DNA of 12,634 nt, taken from the NCBI GenBank assembly GCA_028277195.1, contig JANQGS010000186.1, positions 1-12,634 of the forward strand. Reading direction: 5' to 3'. Made by a program: the position numbers and the translations under genes. Below, one piece after another: positions 6,603 to 12,634 of this stretch. Source of the DNA: Candidatus Gastranaerophilales bacterium (GTDB lineage Bacteria > Cyanobacteriota > Vampirovibrionia > Gastranaerophilales > UBA9971). Below the pieces are notes generated by a model, which did not search any database, was not told the origin of the DNA, and was given only the letters and a program-made list of their open reading frames with translations. Numbering within the stretch: position 1 is the first letter of the stretch; each line of letters starts with the position of its first letter.

Positions 6603-7247
6603 ATGACACAACAGACAGAAAGTAAATTCGCATACTACCTCGGCAACACAATGTACATAAATCTCACCAATAAATGTACGAATAAGTGTGTTTTCTGCAT
6701 AAGAAGCTCAGGTGACAGCGTAGGCGGTGTGAACCTTGTACTGGAGGATGAAAATTTTACACACGATGAGGTAATTGAGGAGGTAAAAAACGCTTTTTCC
6801 GATAAATGCAGGGAAATAGTGTTCTGCGGCTATGGTGAGCCTCTTATAAAACTTGATATAATTAAAAAAGTCGCCGGGTTCATAAAACAGAACCATCCCG
6901 ATATACCGATACGTATTAATACCAACGGGCATGGAAACCTCATACATAAAAGGAATGTAGTTCCTGAGCTTGTCGGGCTGATTGATAAAATATCAATCAG
7001 TTTAAACGCGGACACCGAGGAGCTTTACTCAGAGCTGACCAATCCGGTGTTTGAAAAATCAATTGCTTACCAGGGTGTAAAAAATTTTATGAAGGAATGC
7101 TCACAAAACGGCATAGAAACAACAGCCACAGTTGTTTCAGGATTTGGCAACTATAAAATAGACATTGAAAAGTGCAGGCAAATCGCAGAAGCACTGGGAG
7201 TAAAGTTCAGGGTCAGGGAGTGGTTGCCCCAGGGGTATGATATTTAA
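6603..7247 (+). CDS. Radical SAM protein, TatD-associated type
   Basis: A small (214-residue) radical SAM enzyme that would bind a 4Fe-4S cluster and cleave S-adenosylmethionine to make a 5'-deoxyadenosyl radical. The cluster motif C-TNK-C-VF-C (CxxxCxxC) is at residues 25-32. It is followed by the glycine-rich SAM-binding FCGYGEPL near 78-85, a RINTNGHGN strand near 104-112, and ISISLNAD near 127-134. The opening YYLGNTMYINLTNKCTNKC resembles the family named for its frequent link to TatD-type nucleases. Here no tatD is adjacent: the gene stands alone, convergent with nuoN 29 bp away. Its substrate is unknown. It is short for a radical SAM enzyme, with no extra C-terminal iron-sulfur domain. 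Family assignment to the TatD-linked subgroup is from memory. Confidence 0.8.
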   Translation: MTQQTESKFAYYLGNTMYINLTNKCTNKCVFCIRSSGDSVGGVNLVLEDENFTHDEVIEEVKNAFSDKCREIVFCGYGEPLIKLDIIKKVAGFIKQNHPDIPIRINTNGHGNLIHKRNVVPELVGLIDKISISLNADTEELYSELTNPVFEKSIAYQGVKNFMKECSQNGIETTATVVSGFGNYKIDIEKCRQIAEALGVKFRVREWLPQGYDI

Positions 7248-7276
7248 AAACGCACCTTATTTATTTATTGTAATTC

Positions 7277-8671
7277 TCAGGCATTTCTCACTATAAACTC
7301 AATAACCGGGGAGGCAAAAATACCGATAAGCACTACCCCGGCAACCGTAGCGGTAAGTATTGCCTTCAGGGCAAACGGGGATTTTTTAAAGTCAATATAC
7401 TGCGTTTTATCAGGCGGAGTTACATAAAGGGCCTTAACAATCCTCATGTAGTAAAAAAGCGCTATTGCAGTGTTTGCAAGCCCGATAACCAGAAGCGGCA
7501 TATATTTATAACCGGCTACTGCCACGGTGGTGAACAGGTAAAACTTGCTGAAAAATCCCGCCGTAAAGGGTATACCCGCCAAAGAAAGCAAACATAATGC
7601 CAGGCCAAGGGTGAAATACCTGTGTTTATAGGAAAGTCCCCTGTAATCATCAACGTTTTCCCTGCCGGTGATTGCGGAAAATATCTCTATAGCCGCCCAT
7701 ACACCAAAATTCATGAACAGGTAGGTCACCAGGTAGAATATAACGGCTGTCATGCCCTTATATGTCATTACAGCCAGCCCCATAAGCAAATATCCGGCAT
7801 GCGCAACGGAACTGTACGCCATCAACCGCCTGATATTTTGCTGGCCCAGGGCGGCAAGGTTGCCTAAAGTCATTGTAATTGCCGCCACAGTTGCTATGAT
7901 TATGCTGAATAAGAGTGTATCAGGGAATAACATGCCTAAAAACCTCATTAATATCGCAAATCCTGCTGCCTTGGAAACAACCGAAAGATATGCCGCAACA
8001 GGCAAAGGCGCACCCTCATATACATCAGGAGCCCAGGAGTGAAAGGGGACAGCGGAAATTTTGAAGCCAAAACCCGCCAGCATAAGTAAAAATGCGATAA
8101 TTAAAATATAATTTACCTCATAGCCGCCCAGGTAGGCTGATATAAGGCTGAGATTGGTTTCAGCGGTTATGCCATAGATGAACGAGAACCCGAACAGCAT
8201 TACACCGGTGGACGCAGCACCGAAAACCAGGTATTTCAGGGCTGCTTCATTGCTTAATTTATCGTGCTTCGCGTACCCGGCCAGGATAAAGCTGGATATA
8301 CTCAGGGTCTCGAGCGCAATAAACAGCATTACCAGGTCATTTGCCCCGCAAAGCAGCATAGCCCCCAGGGTTGCCGTGAGTAAGAAAAAGTAGAACTCGC
8401 CCGTGCTTTTTATGTAATGTTTTGAGAGAAATAATGTGATTAATGTTCCGGGCAGGATAATTGCCCTGAAGATATTAACATAGCTGTTTGAAACAAACGT
8501 CCCGTAAAAAGCCTCTCCCTGAGAGGTAAAGCCTATAGAAACCAGCGATAATATAATACCTGAAACGCTCAGCCAGACTATAAGGTTAATACGCTCTTTT
8601 TTCAGGGTAAAGCTCAAGACCAGTGTTATTAAGATAAAGAAAATTAGTATTATTTCAGGTAATAACTGCAT
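7277..8671 (-). CDS. nuoN: NADH-quinone oxidoreductase subunit N
   Basis: One of the three antiporter-like proton-pumping subunits of respiratory complex I (NdhB in cyanobacteria), located in the cytoplasmic membrane. The 464-residue protein is almost entirely hydrophobic helices. The charged residues of the half-channels are present: Glu121 in IALETLS, Lys204 in GFGFKISAVPFHSW and Lys234 in SVVSKAAGF, aligning with E133, K217 and K247 of E. coli. PDVYEGAPLPV follows, as is usual. The ATG lies 1 bp after the nuoM stop, and its Shine-Dalgarno AGGAG lies inside the last nuoM codons, so the two are translationally coupled. No other nuo gene follows; the next gene is convergent. Confidence 0.95.
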   Translation of the reverse strand: MQLLPEIILIFFILITLVLSFTLKKERINLIVWLSVSGIILSLVSIGFTSQGEAFYGTFVSNSYVNIFRAIILPGTLITLFLSKHYIKSTGEFYFFLLTATLGAMLLCGANDLVMLFIALETLSISSFILAGYAKHDKLSNEAALKYLVFGAASTGVMLFGFSFIYGITAETNLSLISAYLGGYEVNYILIIAFLLMLAGFGFKISAVPFHSWAPDVYEGAPLPVAAYLSVVSKAAGFAILMRFLGMLFPDTLLFSIIIATVAAITMTLGNLAALGQQNIRRLMAYSSVAHAGYLLMGLAVMTYKGMTAVIFYLVTYLFMNFGVWAAIEIFSAITGRENVDDYRGLSYKHRYFTLGLALCLLSLAGIPFTAGFFSKFYLFTTVAVAGYKYMPLLVIGLANTAIALFYYMRIVKALYVTPPDKTQYIDFKKSPFALKAILTATVAGVVLIGIFASPVIEFIVRNA

Positions 8672-8672
8672 C

Positions 8673-10172
8673 TTATACTCCTAAAGCCATTAAATTCTCA
8701 ACTGTCGGGCCGAATATATCAGTCAACCCACCCGGGTTTACCCCAAATACTACAATTACAAGAACTAAAGATATCAATATAACCAGCTCATGAGGGGTCG
8801 CGTCATGAAAATGTCTCCATTTCTCGAATATATTGCCGAAAAATACCCTCTGGAACATCCATAAAATATAAGCAGCCGTGAAAATCACCCCAACAGCGGC
8901 AATTACAGTCATTACCTGTATATATTCGGTATTTGAGATAAAAGCCCCGTAAAAGGCGAGGGTTTCAGCGGCAAACCCCATCAAAAGCGGCAACCCCAGG
9001 CTTCCAAGCGCAATAACCATTGCAAGGTACATTATCCTGGAAGCATTTTGCCCAAGCCCTCCGAGCTGCTCTATTTCCCTTGTGTGAGTCCTTAAGTATA
9101 TCACTCCCACAACCATAAACAGCCCCGCGCTGATTACCCCGTGCGCTGCCATCTGGAAAACCGCCCCGGACACCCCGGCGGCATTCATTGCCCCAATCCC
9201 GAGTAAAACTATGCCCATGTGGCTCACACTGCTGTATGCAACCAGTTTTTTCAAGTCTGTCTGCGCCAGTGCAACAATCGCGGCATAAATAATGTTTATA
9301 ACCCCTAATACCACTATTATTGGAGCTAAAATACCCAGTATCTCAGGTAAAATCTGTAAATTCATCCTGATTAACCCGTATCCGCCCATTTTGAGCAATA
9401 TACCGGCAAGCAGCATACTAACAGGGGTTGGCGCATCGACATGCGCGTCAGGAAGCCAGGTATGAAACGGCACAACCGGCAGTTTAACCGCAAACGCCAG
9501 GAAAAACCCGATAAATGCCAGTATGCCCAGTTCTGTCGGGTATGCAAGTGACTTCATATAAGTGTATGTGTTTAAATCAAAGGTCAAAGCACCTGTCTTG
9601 GTGAGGTTATAGAACACTATGCCCAGGATTGCGGCAATCATAAAGATACTTCCGGCGAATGTATAGAGTATAAACTTCATTGCCGAGTACTCTTTCCTGC
9701 CTGTTCCCCATATCGCAATCAGAAAATACATCGGGATTAGCTCTATTTCCCAGAAAAGCAGGAATAAAAACAGGTCTTTTGCTGTAAATACCCCTAAAAT
9801 AGCTGTTTCAAGTATGAGTATCAGGGAATAATACAGCTTATGACGTTTAGTTATACTGTATTTGCTTGCAATAACTGCGAGCAGAACTAAAAAAGCGGTC
9901 AATACAACCAGTATAATTGATATGCCGTCGATAGCAACCGAATAATTTATACCAAGGGGCGTAATCCAGGGAACTGTTTCCTCAAACTGGAATCCCTTTT
10001 TAATCGGGTCAAAAAACGCAATAAAAAACAGTGAGTAAATAAATACCAGCCCTGCAAACCCTTTGGCAAAGCGGCGTATCTTGACCTCATTCTGCGGAAA
10101 CCATGGCCCAAAAAGGATTATAGCTCCTATTAAGGGTAAGAATATTAAAAATGACAGTGATAGTAGTTCCAT
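8673..10172 (-). CDS. nuoM: NADH-quinone oxidoreductase subunit M
   Basis: An antiporter-like proton-pumping subunit of complex I (NdhD in cyanobacteria). The 499-residue protein carries the conserved Glu142 in FWEIELIPMYFL, Lys230 in AVKLPVVPFHTWLPDAH and Lys261 in LLKMGGYG, corresponding to E144, K234 and K265 of E. coli. The first half (WEIELIPMYFLIAIWG, EYSAMKFILYT) resembles cyanobacterial NdhD proteins, though close subunits of other bacteria look similar. The start ATG has GCGAGG about 6 nt upstream. nuoL, which normally precedes nuoM, is absent; instead a short coding-like tail and a 200-bp intergenic stretch with a divergent gene are found. With mqnA in the same window, menaquinone is a plausible electron acceptor. 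Confidence 0.95.
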   Translation of the reverse strand: MELLSLSFLIFLPLIGAIILFGPWFPQNEVKIRRFAKGFAGLVFIYSLFFIAFFDPIKKGFQFEETVPWITPLGINYSVAIDGISIILVVLTAFLVLLAVIASKYSITKRHKLYYSLILILETAILGVFTAKDLFLFLLFWEIELIPMYFLIAIWGTGRKEYSAMKFILYTFAGSIFMIAAILGIVFYNLTKTGALTFDLNTYTYMKSLAYPTELGILAFIGFFLAFAVKLPVVPFHTWLPDAHVDAPTPVSMLLAGILLKMGGYGLIRMNLQILPEILGILAPIIVVLGVINIIYAAIVALAQTDLKKLVAYSSVSHMGIVLLGIGAMNAAGVSGAVFQMAAHGVISAGLFMVVGVIYLRTHTREIEQLGGLGQNASRIMYLAMVIALGSLGLPLLMGFAAETLAFYGAFISNTEYIQVMTVIAAVGVIFTAAYILWMFQRVFFGNIFEKWRHFHDATPHELVILISLVLVIVVFGVNPGGLTDIFGPTVENLMALGV

Positions 10173-10177
10173 AATTA

Positions 10178-10231
10178 CCTCGCTGCTACAGCCTTCCAGT
10201 CAATAAGGTTTGGTGCGTTAGCACCCTTACT
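10178..10231 (-). other. coding-like tail before nuoM, possible gene remnant
   Basis: On the minus strand the 18 codons ending at a TAA (10177-10175), 2 bp before the nuoM ATG, read SKGANAPNLIDWKAVAAR. This resembles the natural C-terminus of a protein, and the nuoM Shine-Dalgarno falls within its last codons, as happens between adjacent genes of one operon. The frame is closed upstream by TAA at 10234-10232 and has no start codon, so it is not a gene now. It might be the leftover end of a lost upstream gene (for example nuoL) or chance. The same bases include a perfect hairpin, GGTGC-GTTA-GCACC, at 10212-10225. Confidence 0.3.
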
Positions 10232-10254
10232 TTATTTTACCTGCTGATTATTTC

Positions 10255-10287
10255 ATTACAAATGTAATTTTTGCTTAAGGCTGTCAA
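10255..10287 (-). promoter_or_regulatory. candidate nuoM promoter with overlapping palindrome
   Basis: Minus-strand TTGACA (10287-10282) is a perfect -35. TACATT follows after 15 bp as a weak, rather close -10. That -10 lies inside the perfect palindrome ATTACA-AA-TGTAAT at 10255-10268, which looks like an operator for a dimeric regulator. The leader to nuoM would be about 80 nt and would contain the GGTGC/GCACC hairpin. Confidence 0.3.
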
Positions 10288-10353
10288 TTTTTTTAAGAAA
10301 TATCTTTCAAAAAAATCCGGGGTTAATTTTTTTATTTACGGGGTTTAATTAAC

Positions 10354-10359
10354 TATAAT
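10354..10359 (+). promoter_or_regulatory. -10 box before the unknown membrane protein
   Basis: TATAAT ends 11 nt before the ATG at 10371. Transcription would start about 5 nt before the ATG, so the AAGGG at 10360-10364 would lie mostly outside the mRNA. Either the message is nearly leaderless or a different promoter is used with AAGGG as ribosome binding site. No convincing -35 is seen. Confidence 0.35.
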
Positions 10360-10370
10360 AAGGGTAAAAC

Positions 10371-10607
10371 ATGATACAAACCATGTATTATCGCAAAAGC
10401 CAAAACAACCCCAAAACACCGGCCTTTAAGGGATTTGGGGATATTAGTTACGCTATTCAGAGCAACACTATCCTTAACAGGGCAATGTTAAGTGCCGTTG
10501 GATTTACAATTCCCTATGCTTTAAATGCAAACAACGAAACCGAGGGTAAAGAGAGATTTTTCAGGTCTGTATTATATATGCTCATAGCGTTTGCTTCCCC
10601 AGATTAA
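10371..10607 (+). CDS. Unknown membrane protein, N-terminal part (frameshifted)
   Basis: These 78 residues begin at an ATG with AAGGG 6 nt upstream. They contain an N-terminal polar stretch with TPAFKGFGD (about 16-24), then two hydrophobic segments (about 39-53 and 66-75). The frame closes at TAA 10605-10607, just after the run TCCCC at 10596-10600. Dropping one C joins it smoothly to the following frame as ...LIAFASQINKLVLKN, so I read it as the start of one 434-residue protein. I do not recognise the family. The 'FKG' segment near the N-terminus is something I associate, from memory, with abundant uncharacterised proteins of Gastranaerophilales-type bacteria; this is not proof. Confidence 0.6.
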   Translation: MIQTMYYRKSQNNPKTPAFKGFGDISYAIQSNTILNRAMLSAVGFTIPYALNANNETEGKERFFRSVLYMLIAFASPD

Positions 10608-11676
10608 TAAGCTCGTTTTAAAAAATGCCGGGGTTATAAAAAATTTCAAAGACAAAGGAGTGGAAATAGTAAGGGTTTCCAAAGGGGATTTAAGTGAAAA
10701 TGCCGCCAAAATGGAGAAAGCTATCAGGAAAAGGGGGAAAGAACTTGGCCTGGAAAGGGAATTTAACGAAATCCTGAAAAAATTCCCTGATAAGGAAAAA
10801 CTCAGGGAAACCCTTATAAATGCTCATAAAAATATATTCAAGCTGGACTTTTTAACCACAAGCGTGGCTATCACTTCTCTGCCCTGGCTTGTTAACCTGT
10901 ATACCGAGTTAACAACAGGACGCAAGGGCTACAGCGGCGAGTTTGAAATGGCTGATGAGGCTTATACGGATAAACAGGCAAAAGGCCATGAAGAAAATAA
11001 AGATAAAAAACTCTTATTGTCATTCGGTCTTGCCATTGCTCCTGCCCTGATAATACCGGGCTATGTGGCAAGGGCTATGAAACAGGGGTCCGAGCAATTG
11101 GGCAGGTTATCCGGGTGGATAAAGAAAAATGCCAAAAACTTTGATTATAAGGATGGCAAGTTTATGAGCCTTTTGACTTATGCCGTAATGTGGCATACAG
11201 GGGATTTACCCTCATACCTGCTTGCGGCCAGGGATAAGCATGAATTAAAATATAACGCGGTTGCTTTTCCCGTATTAGGGGCGTTTTTCTTTGCCGGGGA
11301 CAGGATTTTAAACAGCGTGTTTGGCAGGTTTCTTGATAAGCACAAAGGGACATCGATTATGAATACTAAAGGCTACGAGAAAGCCGGGTTCTGGAAAAAA
11401 CTGTTCATGCCCATGAAGTCCCTGAAAGATATAACTTCTGCAAAATCCCTTAAATACGCCCAGGGTATGTACTGGGGGAATATGGCTCTTACAGCCCTGT
11501 TAATCGGGACAATTATGCCGAGGATTTTAAACAGGGTACTAAAAAAGAACGTGGAAGCCGAGCTCGAACAGGAAAATACCACCAGGAAAGAGGTTTTACG
11601 CGATTTATTCTCGGTAAAGTCCGACAATTCCTACATTGATATGGAAGAAGCCCTGCGGGTTATACATCAACAGTAA
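10591..11676 (+). CDS. Unknown multi-pass membrane protein, main part (frameshifted)
   Basis: This frame supplies the remaining 350 or so residues of the protein that starts at 10371. Its nominal TTG at 10591 has no ribosome binding site, and the next ATGs lie deep inside, so separate translation is unlikely. Seen: a charged, helical soluble stretch (about residues 15-82), then hydrophobic segments at about 85-104, 141-160, 192-212, 222-244 and 294-314, with lysine-rich loops between them and an acidic/charged C-terminal tail containing ELEQENTTRKE. No catalytic motif is recognisable. The stop at 11674-11676 is 4 bp from the relic glmS tail stop (11681-11683), so the two were once convergent neighbours. 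Function unknown. Confidence 0.6.
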   Translation: MLPQINKLVLKNAGVIKNFKDKGVEIVRVSKGDLSENAAKMEKAIRKRGKELGLEREFNEILKKFPDKEKLRETLINAHKNIFKLDFLTTSVAITSLPWLVNLYTELTTGRKGYSGEFEMADEAYTDKQAKGHEENKDKKLLLSFGLAIAPALIIPGYVARAMKQGSEQLGRLSGWIKKNAKNFDYKDGKFMSLLTYAVMWHTGDLPSYLLAARDKHELKYNAVAFPVLGAFFFAGDRILNSVFGRFLDKHKGTSIMNTKGYEKAGFWKKLFMPMKSLKDITSAKSLKYAQGMYWGNMALTALLIGTIMPRILNRVLKKNVEAELEQENTTRKEVLRDLFSVKSDNSYIDMEEALRVIHQQ

Positions 11677-11681
11677 GGACC

Positions 11682-11719
11682 TACTCCACAGTGACCGACT
11701 TGGCCGGGTTGCGCGGCTG
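11682..11719 (-). repeat. distal (relic) copy of the glmS 3' end
   Basis: 37 of 38 bases match 12402-12439. In the minus-strand glmS frame it reads QPRNPAKSVTVE and then a TAG stop (11683-11681). The single difference (11706) turns the conserved Leu of PRNLAKSVTVE into Pro, as expected for a copy no longer under selection. Upstream of the Gln codon the similarity stops at once. It cannot be expressed as glmS. Confidence 0.9.
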
Positions 11720-11726
11720 ATAGAAT

Positions 11727-12068
11727 TTAATCAATTAGCTTTTGAATAGTTTTTTGCAATTGTGGAATATCGTATTCCACAATTGCAAAAATTATGCTTA
11801 AATCAATTCCAAGATAGTCATGAGCCAATCTGTTCCGCAAACCTGCAATTTCTTCAAAAGGAATATCTTTTAATTTTTCTTTTATATCATCAGGAATATA
11901 TTTTGCGGCTTCGCCAATTACAATTAAATTGTAATCTACAGCATCTATTGTTTTTTTATCTGCAAAAAAGTCTTCGCAGGAATAATTTTTTGTATGTTCT
12001 AAAATATTATTACAGGCTTCAAGTATATCTTTCAGGAACAATTTGTAATCCCTGTTTCGATAATTCAT
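11727..12068 (-). CDS. hepT: HepT-type HEPN RNase toxin
   Basis: A 113-residue, all-helical HEPN protein of the DUF86/HepT family. Such toxins act as dimers that cleave RNA, and in studied systems they are neutralised when the partner MntA transfers AMP groups to the tyrosine of the RX4HXY motif. That motif is complete here: Arg78, Asn79, His83 and Tyr85 in RNRLAHDY. The usual AVDYNLIVIGEAAKYI and FEEIAGLRNRLAH context precedes it. Length is normal. Its ATG overlaps the mntA stop (ATGA, 12065-12068), so translation is coupled and the antitoxin is made first. The stop lies 7 bp from the relic glmS tail. All key residues are present, so the toxin looks functional; activity is inferred from the family. 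Confidence 0.9.
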   Translation of the reverse strand: MNYRNRDYKLFLKDILEACNNILEHTKNYSCEDFFADKKTIDAVDYNLIVIGEAAKYIPDDIKEKLKDIPFEEIAGLRNRLAHDYLGIDLSIIFAIVEYDIPQLQKTIQKLID

Positions 12069-12367
12069 AACTTTACTGCCTCACTCAGGATTTTGTTTTT
12101 TATTGCCGGCTTAATACTATCCGGCGTGCCTAAATCAACTTTTTTGCCAAGTATTTTTTCTAAAAATTTTTCAAGTCCAAAAAATTTTAATCCCAACGGG
12201 CTCTTTAACTCAACGAGTATATCTATATCACTGTCAGGCATTTGTTCTCCTTTTGCATAAGAACCAAAAACAAAAAAGTTAACAGCATTATATTCTCTTT
12301 CCAATTCTTCTTTATATTCATATATAAGTTTTTTTATTTCAGACAGGGAATATACATTATCAGACAA
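12065..12367 (-). CDS. mntA: MntA-type nucleotidyltransferase antitoxin
   Basis: A 100-residue minimal nucleotidyltransferase, partner of the HepT toxin just downstream. It carries the family signature GSx10DxD: Gly35-Ser36, Asp47 and Asp49, with a third acidic candidate, Asp78, in KKVDLG. In characterised pairs MntA uses ATP to AMPylate HepT and so blocks it. The start is TTG at 12367, supported by AAGGAG 7 nt upstream; no in-frame ATG lies nearby. It sits 33 bp after the glmS stop on the same strand, so it could be read from glmS as well as from its own promoter at 12393-12385. A related but broken gene is found at 6296-6511. Confidence 0.9.
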   Translation of the reverse strand: MSDNVYSLSEIKKLIYEYKEELEREYNAVNFFVFGSYAKGEQMPDSDIDILVELKSPLGLKFFGLEKFLEKILGKKVDLGTPDSIKPAIKNKILSEAVKL

Positions 12368-12374
12368 TTTTTAT

Positions 12375-12393
12375 CTCCTTTTTTATTATATCA
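12375..12393 (-). promoter_or_regulatory. extended -10 promoter and RBS of mntA-hepT
   Basis: On the minus strand TGATATAAT (12393-12385) matches the extended -10 consensus TGnTATAAT. AAGGAG (12380-12375) follows and stands 7 nt before the TTG start of mntA. Transcription would begin near 12378, inside the Shine-Dalgarno, so transcripts from this promoter may carry only part of it whereas read-through from glmS would carry all of it. No -35 is visible, which extended -10 promoters can tolerate. Confidence 0.5.
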
Positions 12394-12400
12394 GAAATTT

Positions 12401-12634
12401 TTACTCCACAGTGACCGACTTGGCCAGGTTGCGCGGCTGGTCAATGTCCTTGCCGAGAAACTCCGCTATGTAATACGCAAGTAACTGCAAAGGTATAGTC
12501 GTCAAAATAGGTGAGAATATCTCGTCAGTCTTTGGAATTTTTATTATTGAGTCAAAAATTGAGTCCAAATGCTCATCATCCTCTGAAGTAACCGCTATCA
12601 TGTTTGCGTTGCGGGCTTTTGACTCCTCGCTGTT
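12401..12634 (-). CDS. glmS: Glutamine--fructose-6-phosphate aminotransferase, C-terminal end (partial)
   Basis: Only the last 77 codons are in the window; the gene enters from the right edge. GlmS makes glucosamine-6-phosphate from fructose-6-phosphate and glutamine, the first step to UDP-GlcNAc for peptidoglycan and lipopolysaccharide. The visible part is the end of the second SIS (isomerase) domain: PLQLLAYYIAEFLGKDIDQP followed by the near-invariant ending RNLAKSVTVE and TAA. The 3' end is intact at 12401, but its last 38 bp are repeated 720 bp downstream, with a toxin-antitoxin pair between. glmS 3' ends are also the classical target of Tn7-type transposons, though the arrangement here differs. 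Confidence 0.97.
   Translation of the reverse strand, partial: NSEESKARNANMIAVTSEDDEHLDSIFDSIIKIPKTDEIFSPILTTIPLQLLAYYIAEFLGKDIDQPRNLAKSVTVE
12402..12439 (-). repeat. proximal copy of the glmS 3' end
   Basis: The functional copy of the 38-bp direct repeat, encoding the glmS C-terminal QPRNLAKSVTVE and the first two bases of its TAA stop. Identity with 11682-11719 ends on the left at the stop codon (TAA here, TAG in the relic) and on the right at the Gln codon. Confidence 0.9.

Larger units (their letters stand above)
11682..12401 (-). mobile_element. toxin-antitoxin cassette inserted at the glmS 3' end
   Basis: A 720-bp unit bounded by two direct copies of the glmS 3' end. On the minus strand the order is: intact glmS tail, extended -10 promoter, mntA, hepT, 7 bp, then a second glmS tail with its own stop codon. 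Removing one unit would restore a normal glmS end convergent with the gene at 10371-11676. No integrase or transposase is encoded, no terminal inverted repeats are evident, and the tail copy is far longer than a Tn7-type target duplication. Site-specific integration in trans, recombination between short homologies, or an excisable cassette all fit. The repeat and gene content are seen; mobility is inferred. Confidence 0.6.

Noticed and set aside
10212..10225. GGTGC-GTTA-GCACC as a rho-independent terminator
   Set aside because: No plus-strand gene ends before it, the following T tract is interrupted, and on the minus strand no T run follows. It lies in the nuoM leader.
11762..12070. A 102-codon open frame on the plus strand
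   Set aside because: It lies wholly opposite hepT, whose motif RX4HXY and overlap with mntA show that the minus strand is coding.
11682..12439. Tn7-type insertion at glmS
   Set aside because: Tn7 inserts downstream of the glmS stop with a short (5-bp) target duplication and carries tns genes. Here 38 bp including coding sequence are duplicated and no transposase is present.
1..12634. CRISPR arrays, tRNA or rRNA genes
   Set aside because: I saw no regularly spaced repeats and recognised no tRNA or rRNA sequence; only the glmS tail repeat recurs.

Overview
The window looks like a chromosomal stretch of a bacterium with moderate GC content, tightly packed genes and many short switches of strand. 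Most genes are housekeeping: pheS, lysC, mqnA, a C-terminal processing protease, rplK, nuoM/nuoN and the 3' end of glmS. I suspect a non-photosynthetic relative of the Cyanobacteria (Melainabacteria/Vampirovibrionia or Margulisbacteria-like). The reasons are an NdhD-like NuoM, pheS without pheT beside it, and an unknown membrane protein with an N-terminal 'TPAFKG' segment of a kind I remember from such genomes. This is recollection plus inference. No ribosomal RNA or other decisive marker is present, so the lineage stays open.

Layout. 1-138: a GC-rich, palindrome-rich stretch ending in a TATAAT box. 160-5786 (+): a compact run of pheS, a 12-repeat TPR protein, lysC (aspartate kinase), mqnA (chorismate dehydratase) and ctpA (S41 protease); the last four overlap or nearly touch. 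5789-6214 (-): rplK, standing alone and convergent with ctpA with 2 bp between them. 6296-6511 (-): a broken MNT-type nucleotidyltransferase gene. 6603-7247 (+): a radical SAM protein of the TatD-associated type. 7277-10172 (-): nuoM then nuoN, proton-pumping membrane subunits of complex I, with nuoL missing. 10371-11676 (+): an unrecognised multi-pass membrane protein split by a +1 frameshift. 11682-12634 (-): the glmS 3' end followed by an MntA/HepT toxin-antitoxin pair.

The most striking feature is at the right end. The last 38 bp of the glmS coding region, stop codon included, occurs twice, exactly 720 bp apart (37 of 38 bases identical). The mntA-hepT pair sits alone between the copies, with its own extended -10 promoter and a strong Shine-Dalgarno. 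This is the signature of a tiny toxin-antitoxin cassette inserted at the 3' end of glmS with regeneration of the gene tail, and no recombinase gene is present. A second, dead MNT gene lies beside rplK, so this family seems to turn over in the region.

Other points: an internal Shine-Dalgarno and ATG in lysC positioned to make a separate regulatory beta subunit; several genes with a -10 box 6-7 nt before the start codon, suggesting leaderless mRNAs; and a short peptide-like tail ending 2 bp before nuoM that may be the remnant of a lost upstream gene.
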